In this document: piece after piece, positions 42,337-45,541 of the stretch
How positions within the stretch are numbered: position 1 is the first letter of the stretch
Layout: each line of letters starts with the position of its first letter
Source of the DNA: Spirulinaceae cyanobacterium SM2_1_0
GTDB taxonomy: Bacteria; Cyanobacteriota; Cyanobacteriia; Cyanobacteriales; Spirulinaceae
Reading direction: 5' to 3'
Assembly: GCA_012031265.1 (NCBI GenBank)
Contig: JAAUTY010000036.1
Coordinates: 1-45,541, forward strand
DNA: 45,541 nt
Notes under the pieces: model-generated
Database searches by the model: none
The model's input: only the letters and a program-made list of their open reading frames with translations
Told to the model about the DNA's origin: nothing
Position numbers and translations under genes: made by a program

Positions 42337-43550
42337 TCAGCTGAGCAGTTGGACGGCAGCCTGGTACTGCCGGTCAAGCTCAGTCCCGACTTGATAAGGG
42401 TTGATGGGCTGTTGAGGAACGACGACATCGGGGGTGATGCCCTGCTTGTTGATGTCGGTGTGTTTGGGGGTTTCATATTTAGCCACGGTTACCGCTAAGC
42501 CGGCTTGATCCGGTAGCTCGAAGAGTGATTGAATCAAACCTTTGCCAAAGGTTTGCTCGCCGACGATGCGGGCGCGTCCGTTGTCTTGCAGCGCACCGGC
42601 GAGGATTTCGCTGGCGCTGGCGGTGCCACCATTCACCAAAACAACGAGGGGTTGCTCGCTGGCGATCGCCCCATGACCAGCGGCAAAGCTGTCTAGGGCA
42701 CCCTGGCGATTAACGGTGTAAACAATCGTGTAGTCGTTGAGCCAGAGGCGAGCGACTTCGATGCCGGCTTGTAGTAGACCGCCGGGATTGTTGCGGAGGT
42801 CAAGGATGAAGGCTTGCGCCCCTTGGTTTTGGAGGGTGAGCAGGGCGGCTTTTAGCTCGGTGGTGGCGTTGGCGCTGAACTGGGTTAGGCGCAGGTAGCC
42901 GATGGGCTGGGGGCTGGATTTGGTATCAAGCTGGGCAATGACCGGGTTGAGTTCGATGCGATCGCGGTTCACGGCGATCGTCCGCGACTCCGACTCTTGG
43001 GGGGATTGAATCTCGAGCTTGACCGTGGTACCGGTCGGACCGCGCATACGGCTAGCGGCTTCCTCGAGGCTCAGGCCTTGGGTCGTGATGCCGTCGATGG
43101 CGAGGATGCGATCGCGCGGAGCGATACCAGCCGCGGCGGCTGGGGAACCCGCGATCGGCGCGACGACTTGGAGTTGCTTGCTCGTCGGATCGAGATCGAT
43201 TTGTAGCCCGACTCCGGAGAGCGCCCCAGCAGTGTTGACTTGCAGGCTGCGATACTGTTCGGGTCGCAACAAGCGGGTGAAGGGGTCGTCCAGCTTCGCC
43301 AACATCGCGTCGATGGCGTCGTAGGTGTCGGTGCGGGTGGCGAAGTCGCGTCGCAAGAACTGCTGCCGCACAAACCACCAATTTTGACCATTAAAGGTGT
43401 CATCGACATAGGCTTGGTTGACGGTTCGCCAAGCCTGCAAAAAATCTTCTGCTCGTTGCTGTAGGCTAAGGCGGCTGGGGTCCAAGTCAACCAGCTCAGG
43501 GTGCAGAAAGCGATCGCCAACAGCCCTGTCCAAAACGCTCGCTTAGGCAT
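42337..43550 (-). CDS. CtpA-like carboxyl-terminal protease, frameshifted near its start
   Basis: A tail-specific PDZ-serine protease (S41). CtpA matures the D1 protein of photosystem II; paralogues act elsewhere. The main frame holds the PDZ domain (GVGLQIDLDPTSKQLQVVAP, then GIAPRDRILAIDG). The S41 core has the catalytic serine in NGGTASASEILAGAL and lysine in GEQTFGKGLIQS. That frame has no signal peptide. The signal peptide (MPKRAFWTGLLAIAFCTLSW, cleavage near ALA) begins at 43550 in another frame and runs SNEQKIF into an A6 run (43439-43444). One extra T on the coding strand there would join it to LQAWRTVNQAYVDD. So the gene is either disrupted, wrongly read in the homopolymer, or rescued by slippage. 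A TTG at 43533 gives a protein without export signal. Confidence 0.85.
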
Positions 43551-43656
43551 AGAAGCTGTCAATTCGTCTCGTGCTCAACTTAGGCATATTCCTCAAGCAT
43601 AGCGGCTCAGCCCAAGCCATGCCCGCGCAGTCCTTTTTGGGGAGCAGTCAGCGGCA

Positions 43657-44052
43657 CTATTCATCGCCCTCAACTTGCACTTGATACTCGGCAGCAGTGA
43701 GAATGTCTTCCAGCTCCGCGTCAGGATCGTCGAGCCGAATCTTCACCAACCAGCCCTCGCCGTAGGGGTCTTCAGCGATGCCTTCCGGTGCTTCAATCAG
43801 CGCTTCATTGCGTTCGATGACCGTGCCAGACACCGGGGCATTGAGTTCCTCAACCGCTTTCACCGACTCAATCGTGCCGAAGCGCTCGCCAGCCTCTACA
43901 GAGTCGCTCAGCTCAGGTAACTCGACAAAAACGATGTCACCAAGCTGATCGATCGCGAAGGCAGTAATCCCCACTGTGGCAATCTCACCATCCAAGCGGA
44001 CATACTCGTGGCTGTCTAGATACTTTAGGTCTTCAGGATACTCAAATGCCAT
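43657..44052 (-). CDS. gcvH: Glycine cleavage system H protein
   Basis: A 131-residue lipoyl carrier that shuttles the aminomethyl group of glycine between the P, T and L proteins in photorespiration. The lipoylated lysine is K65 in [15 protein letters not shown], with [20 protein letters not shown] preceding and the ending [15 protein letters not shown] as in other H proteins. Length is complete. No gcvT or gcvP is adjacent, as is usual in cyanobacteria where the genes are dispersed. The 73-base upstream space shows no glycine riboswitch. Confidence 0.97.
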   Translation of the reverse strand: MAFEYPEDLKYLDSHEYVRLDGEIATVGITAFAIDQLGDIVFVELPELSDSVEAGERFGTIESVKAVEELNAPVSGTVIERNEALIEAPEGIAEDPYGEGWLVKIRLDDPDAELEDILTAAEYQVQVEGDE

Positions 44053-44125
44053 CGCCGGGCCTCAGTCTGCGGAATGAATGAACCAGGATTCGGTGCGTTA
44101 CTACGCTACTACAAATGAGTTCACG

Positions 44126-44788
44126 TTAAGCAGTCATCAGGCGTTGCTTGAGACTGTCGGGTTTGCCGCGTGCCACAATGCAACCATTTTGCAGCAGAAA
44201 AGCGCCGTCGCAGTAATCCAGCTCATTGAGGCGATGGGTGACCCAGAGGGCCGTGAGGCCGCGCTCTTTGACCAAGCGTTGGACTTGGCTGACGAGTTCG
44301 ATTTGCGTGTCGGGGTCGAGCAGCGCAGTCGGCTCGTCGAGGATCAAGACAGGGCAGTGACGGGCGATCGCCCCAGCGATCGCGATCCGCTGTTTCTGAC
44401 CGCCGCTGAGAGCGTAGATCGGCCGCCGCTGAAAATCCAGCAGATTAACAGCGCTGAGGGCATCCTGAACGCGCGCCCGCACTTCCGCAGGGGGCAGTTG
44501 TTCAGCCACGAGACCGAAGGCGACATCCGCGCCGACCGTGGGCATGACCAATTGGTGGTCAGGATTTTGGAAGACGAAGCCCACAGGCTGATCGATGCCG
44601 ATGCTGCCATTAGCGGGTTCTAGCAGTCCGGCGAGCAAGCGGAGCAAGGTAGATTTGCCGCTGCCATTGGTGCCGAGCAGCATCCAAAACTCGCCTTTAG
44701 GAACGGCGAGTGAACAAGCGCTCAGGACACTGGCTCCTGAAGGCCAGCGGAATTCAAGGTCTCTGACATCAACGGCGAGTGGGGTCAT
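44126..44788 (-). CDS. ABC transporter ATPase, CbiO/EcfA type
   Basis: A 220-residue ATP-binding cassette protein. The Walker A is GTNGSGKSTLLRLL, the Q-loop FQNPDHQLVMPTVGADVAFG (typical of CbiO/ECF ATPases) and the signature LSGGQKQRIAIAGA. The Walker B is LILDEPTALLD and the switch WVTHRLNEL. The FQNPDHQ motif points to an energy-coupling-factor or cobalt-type importer. No membrane subunit or substrate-binding component is present nearby, so the transporter's other parts must be elsewhere and the substrate is not given. The ATG at 44788 (MTPLAVDVRDLEF) is preferred; an in-frame extension upstream is not typical. Confidence 0.9.
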   Translation of the reverse strand: MTPLAVDVRDLEFRWPSGASVLSACSLAVPKGEFWMLLGTNGSGKSTLLRLLAGLLEPANGSIGIDQPVGFVFQNPDHQLVMPTVGADVAFGLVAEQLPPAEVRARVQDALSAVNLLDFQRRPIYALSGGQKQRIAIAGAIARHCPVLILDEPTALLDPDTQIELVSQVQRLVKERGLTALWVTHRLNELDYCDGAFLLQNGCIVARGKPDSLKQRLMTA

Positions 44789-44848
44789 CGGTTGAATTGT
44801 AGGAGTGATCGCCCCGAAAGATGGCGGCAGACGGACTGCCAAAACCGC

Positions 44849-45109
44849 CTACTCCGCGATCGCGAGGAAACCCGGAGGACGACCCGTCGCCGTTGCCGAC
44901 TTCTGCGACACGATCGCGGCACTGATCTGGTCGCTCATCAGGGCGACTTGCTTGTCAGTCTGCTTCTCGCAGGTGAGCTCGAGGAGTTGTGGCTCACCGC
45001 GCATGGCGTCCTTAATGCTCTGGTGTAGGCTACGGGCGTCGTCTTCCTCCTTGCGTTGCACGGAGACGGGGACGGGGGAGTACTTGAGAATCAAATCGAT
45101 GGTGAACAT
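44849..45109 (-). CDS. UPF0367-like conserved cyanobacterial protein
   Basis: An 86-residue protein, [20 protein letters not shown], then [20 protein letters not shown] and ending [11 protein letters not shown]. To my recollection it corresponds to the cyanobacterial/plastid UPF0367 family, of unknown function; this recognition is from memory of the pattern. It has no membrane segment and a single cysteine in ELTCEKQ. It is divergent from psbD across 307 bases and 60 bases before the ABC gene on the same strand, so co-transcription is likely. Upstream it shares the psbD regulatory gap. Confidence 0.78.
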   Translation of the reverse strand: MFTIDLILKYSPVPVSVQRKEEDDARSLHQSIKDAMRGEPQLLELTCEKQTDKQVALMSDQISAAIVSQKSATATGRPPGFLAIAE

Positions 45110-45278
45110 GAGTGGTTGTGCGCGCGAAACTGAGAAATTGCGATCAGGCGAGTGGTGCTCAGCGCGGGTCAGATTGCGGGCTGCGATCGCCTGACTGAGC
45201 TAGACCCACCATAGCAGCGCAGCGGCAAACTTAAACTTTCATTAACGTGCCGACTAGCCAGCGACCGCAATTTCCTTT

Positions 45279-45305
45279 TATGATAGCAGGGTAAAGAATC
45301 GTAAA
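45279..45305 (+). promoter_or_regulatory. psbD promoter -10 with overlapping HLR1-like RpaB site
   Basis: TATGAT at 45279-45284 is a good -10; no consensus -35 precedes it. The sequence 45290-45305, read on the minus strand, is TTTACG-AT-TC-TTTACC, close to the HLR1 consensus (G/T)TTACA-WW-NN-(G/T)TTACA (one mismatch in each half). It sits at the expected transcription start. Two TAAACTTTCRTT units (45232-45243, 45302-45313) flank the box. The rest of the 307-base gap to UPF0367 has no gene. Confidence 0.55.
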
Positions 45306-45416
45306 CTTTCGTTGCAGTTCGCTCAGTTTTGAGTCCCTAGCAGGTTTCAGGCGGGCAGTCAGCAACGCTTGCATCATCTTTTACTCTCAATTGTTTCGTC
45401 GGAGATTTATACGCTT

Positions 45417-45541
45417 ATGACCATCGCAGTCGGAAGAGCGCCAGCACAACGGGGATGGTTCGACGTCCTCGACGACTGGCTCAAACGCGACCGCTTCGTC
45501 TTCATCGGTTGGTCAGGTCTGCTACTGTTCCCCTGCGCCTA
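45417..45541 (+). CDS. psbD: Photosystem II D2 protein, 5-prime end only
   Basis: The first 41 residues, [20 protein letters not shown], then [20 protein letters not shown], are the near-invariant start of the photosystem II D2 reaction-centre protein. D2 binds QA and part of the primary donor chlorophylls in the thylakoid membrane. The gene runs off the right edge; psbC normally overlaps its far end. A GGAG lies twelve bases before the ATG, longer than usual. An untranslated leader of about 125 bases is predicted from the -10 at 45279. Light control through RpaB is suggested by the HLR1-like site. Confidence 0.98.
   Translation, partial: MTIAVGRAPAQRGWFDVLDDWLKRDRFVFIGWSGLLLFPCA

Noticed and set aside
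44053-44125. Possible glycine riboswitch before gcvH
   Set aside because: The gap is only 73 bases and lacks the aptamer core.
1-45541. CRISPR array, rRNA or complete insertion sequence
   Set aside because: No regularly spaced direct repeats, no rRNA sequence and no transposase frame were seen in the window.

Overview
The window comes from a chromosome of an oxygenic cyanobacterium. It opens psbD (photosystem II D2) at its right edge and carries rpaB, a CtpA-type carboxyl-terminal protease, a UPF0367-like protein and a cyanobacterial RNase E with a terminal oligo-arginine tail. It is also saturated with the HIP1 octamer GCGATCGC. The species cannot be named from the sequence alone.

Left part (1-11.6 kb, plus strand). 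After the remnant of a histidine kinase (1-245) come a P-loop ATPase (612-1946), a ribokinase (2028-2954) and a 1659-residue STAND-type NTPase with 14 WD40 repeats, enough for two seven-bladed propellers (3011-7990). A six-helix membrane protein and a compact YbjQ / membrane-YbjQ / M48 protease operon follow (8019-10416), then a secreted protein (10850-11644). The ATPase plus STAND-WD40 pair is the best candidate for an uncharacterised signalling or conflict system.

Core part (11.7-20.4 kb, minus strand). Read in the direction of transcription this is rplS, trnW(CCA), secE, nusG, rplK, rplA, an L10 leader with attenuator-like hairpin, rplJ, rplL, a large hairpin, a NifS/IscS-type cysteine desulfurase, a long structured leader, rne and rnhB. 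It is the standard transcription-translation cluster joined to the RNA-decay genes.

Middle part (20.8-28.3 kb, plus strand). Tandem MscS-like channels, a DUF2062 protein, a one-Cys bacterioferritin-comigratory peroxiredoxin, an SDR, a lysozyme-like hydrolase and an exported FAD oxidoreductase lie here.

Accessory island (28.3-32.2 kb). It holds a broken and an intact Uma2 nuclease, a YefM/YoeB toxin-antitoxin pair with a palindromic operator, and a collapsed hsdR pseudogene. A gamma-glutamylcyclotransferase-like gene and a small ORF with an intrinsic terminator close the region.

Right part (32.7-45.5 kb). It begins with a PhnD-like lipoprotein and a hybrid histidine kinase that may form a sensor pair. 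Next come a formylglycine-generating-enzyme-like lipoprotein, sodC, lepB and radA on the minus strand, then rpaB and a TetR regulator on the plus strand. A frameshifted ctpA-like gene, gcvH, a CbiO-like ATPase and a UPF0367-like gene follow on the minus strand, and finally psbD with an HLR1-like RpaB site at its promoter. A family of ~100-bp MITE-like repeats with AGTAC termini occurs at 10.6, 24.4 and 36.1 kb, with a fragment at 42.2 kb. The 36.1-kb copy supplies the stop codons of both convergent neighbours.
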